This document shows, one piece after another, positions 62,977-64,000 of a stretch of DNA of 64,000 nt. The stretch is from Flagellimonas aequoris. Lineage in GTDB: Bacteria > Bacteroidota > Bacteroidia > Flavobacteriales > Flavobacteriaceae. The stretch spans positions 248,001 through 312,000 of the forward strand of contig NZ_QXFJ01000030.1 in assembly GCF_003584165.1 (NCBI RefSeq), read 5' to 3'. The notes beneath the pieces were generated by a model, which saw only the letters and a program-made list of their open reading frames with translations, was not told the origin of the DNA and made no database searches. The position numbers were made by a program, and so were the translations under genes. How positions within the stretch are numbered: the first letter of the stretch is position 1; every line of letters starts with the position of its first letter.

Positions 62977-63579
62977 TTATAAGCGTGATTTAAGTTGGGT
63001 GATATCTTCTTGGCCTACTTGCAGGTTCCACACACGGATGCCCAAACGGGCTGCTGCATCCGTGTTTTCCCGAACATCGTCCACAAAGAATGTTTCTTCG
63101 GCCATCAAATGGTTTTGGTCCAATACAAATTGAAAAATCTCTTCATCCGGTTTTCGCATGCCCATTTCGTACGACAGATAAAAAACATCGAAGGAGTTCT
63201 TGAAACGGTTATAACGTTCCATCCCAATTTGTTGCCGTACACTTTCCATATGTAAGTCATTGGTATTGCTCAATAGGAAAAGTTTATACTGATTTTCCGA
63301 GGAAAGATGCTCCAAGAACTGTAAACGTTCTTCGGGAAAATCCAAAAGGATGGCATTCCAGGCTTGGATCAAATATTCTCGGTTGGCATCAGGAAAATGG
63401 GTGGAAACCTCATCCAAAAACTCGGAAGATGCCAATAATCCCTTTTCATAGTCTTTGAACAATTGGTCCAGTGAAGGAGTAATACCAGAAAACCCATAGG
63501 GTAACATGGCTCGGGCCGTGGCAGGTTTATCAAGGTTAATGAGCACATCGCCAAAATCAAGGATAATGTTCTTAATCAT
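62977..63579 (-). CDS. HAD-superfamily hydrolase
   Basis: The 200-residue protein has HAD motif I DFGDVLINLD, motif II LLSNTNDLH, a motif III Lys in KNSFDVFYLSYEMGMRKPD and motif IV VDDVRENTDAAARLG. It has the cap layout of the YihX/epoxide-hydrolase-like subgroup, which dephosphorylate sugar phosphates or nucleotides. Its start overlaps the ribD stop by eight bases; a role as the missing riboflavin-pathway phosphatase is tempting but only inferred. Confidence 0.88.
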   Translation of the reverse strand: MIKNIILDFGDVLINLDKPATARAMLPYGFSGITPSLDQLFKDYEKGLLASSEFLDEVSTHFPDANREYLIQAWNAILLDFPEERLQFLEHLSSENQYKLFLLSNTNDLHMESVRQQIGMERYNRFKNSFDVFYLSYEMGMRKPDEEIFQFVLDQNHLMAEETFFVDDVRENTDAAARLGIRVWNLQVGQEDITQLKSRL

Positions 63580-64000
63580 GGGTGTAGATGGATAATAGGT
63601 CCGACAATATGTTTTGAGTGCTTTTCAAGGTTCCTTTGAATTTTGGAGCGGATACACCGCTTTCAAACCGGTTTGACCCCACAAACACCCTGGCTTCATC
63701 CCAAAGTCCTTCATCCAAAAACGATTGAAGGGTCTTTGCACCTCCTTCCACAATAAGGCTCGTAATGGAATGTTTGTGTAAGTGATTGCAGATTTGGGAA
63801 GCGATGGGTCTGGAATAATCCATTATTTCGTAATCGATTCCATCTATATATTTTGATGTATCCTTTTCCTGGGTCAATACCATAGTCTTTATGGATTTGT
63901 CCAAAACATGGAAATCGGTGCCGATTTTTAAGTCTTTGTCCAAAACTATTCGGATGGGATTTTTACCAGCCCAATCCCTGGTGTTCAGTTCGGGATTATC
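63572..64000 (-). CDS. ribD: RibD, riboflavin biosynthesis deaminase/reductase (N-terminal part outside window)
   Basis: Only the last 142 residues are visible, starting DNPELNTRDWAGKNPIRIV. They belong to the C-terminal reductase domain, with NHLHKHSITSLIVEGGAKTL as its characteristic VEGGA strand. The complete protein deaminates and reduces the pyrimidine intermediate of riboflavin synthesis. The reading frame is open to the right edge. It is upstream of the HAD gene and overlaps it by eight bases. Confidence 0.93.
   Translation of the reverse strand, partial: DNPELNTRDWAGKNPIRIVLDKDLKIGTDFHVLDKSIKTMVLTQEKDTSKYIDGIDYEIMDYSRPIASQICNHLHKHSITSLIVEGGAKTLQSFLDEGLWDEARVFVGSNRFESGVSAPKFKGTLKSTQNILSDLLSIYTHD

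Overview
The window is a dense, mostly housekeeping stretch of a chromosome from a Flavobacteriaceae-type Bacteroidota, probably marine and Muricauda/Maribacter-like. The reasons are the DUF4252, DUF4249, DUF4294, DUF6095 and DUF6495 families, a SerB-SerA fusion, monomeric isocitrate dehydrogenase, TonB receptors with carboxypeptidase-regulatory domains, BspA-like surface repeats, Bacteroidota-type promoters (TAnnTTTG) and a general lack of Shine-Dalgarno sequences. No rRNA, tRNA, CRISPR array, prophage or complete insertion sequence was seen.

Layout. 1-2.5 kb: partial thioesterase, a Vsr-like DUF559 endonuclease whose 3' end runs into a branched palindrome, a small membrane protein and rmuC. 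2.7-7.9 kb: vitamin B12 uptake, with an ABC importer (ATPase, permease, lipoprotein) divergent from a TonB receptor preceded by a cobalamin riboswitch. 7.9-12.7 kb: S41 protease lipoprotein, an ECF sigma / membrane protein / two DUF4252 module with a shared upstream motif, and MscS. 12.7-18.9 kb: purB with a small gene attached at its 3' end, a heme-binding protein, a cysteine-free sirtuin, an S10 peptidase and small lipoproteins. 19-28.5 kb: TrmH-type methyltransferase, GH13 amylase, DEAD helicase, rdgB, the SerB-SerA fusion and rlmH. 28.7-30.5 kb: a repeat-rich surface lipoprotein.

30.8-42.3 kb: nadC, YihY family, priA, LytTR regulator, rpsF-rpsR-rplI, hisS, NUDIX and M42 peptidase, with REP-like palindromes between genes. 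42.4-49.4 kb: GntP permease, a DUF4249/TonB-receptor outer-membrane pair and icd. 49.4-50 kb: a 0.6 kb gap between two terminators with no recognised gene. 50-60.9 kb: rplS, trmD, a coiled-coil membrane protein, long-form GAPDH, a DegP-like protease, dapF-GNAT-mltG overlapping operon, a RsmI-like methyltransferase, a low-molecular-weight phosphatase and dnaA. 61-64 kb: YbgC-like thioesterase and an overlapping minus-strand run ribD-HAD-EamA-YigZ, with ribD cut by the window edge.

The genes are closely packed: many same-strand neighbours overlap by 1-14 bases and several convergent pairs overlap at their stops. No clear new defence or mobile system was found. The best leads for something undescribed are the DUF559 gene with its palindrome, the small gene flanked by a remnant of the purB 3' end, and the terminator-bounded segment at 49.5-49.95 kb.
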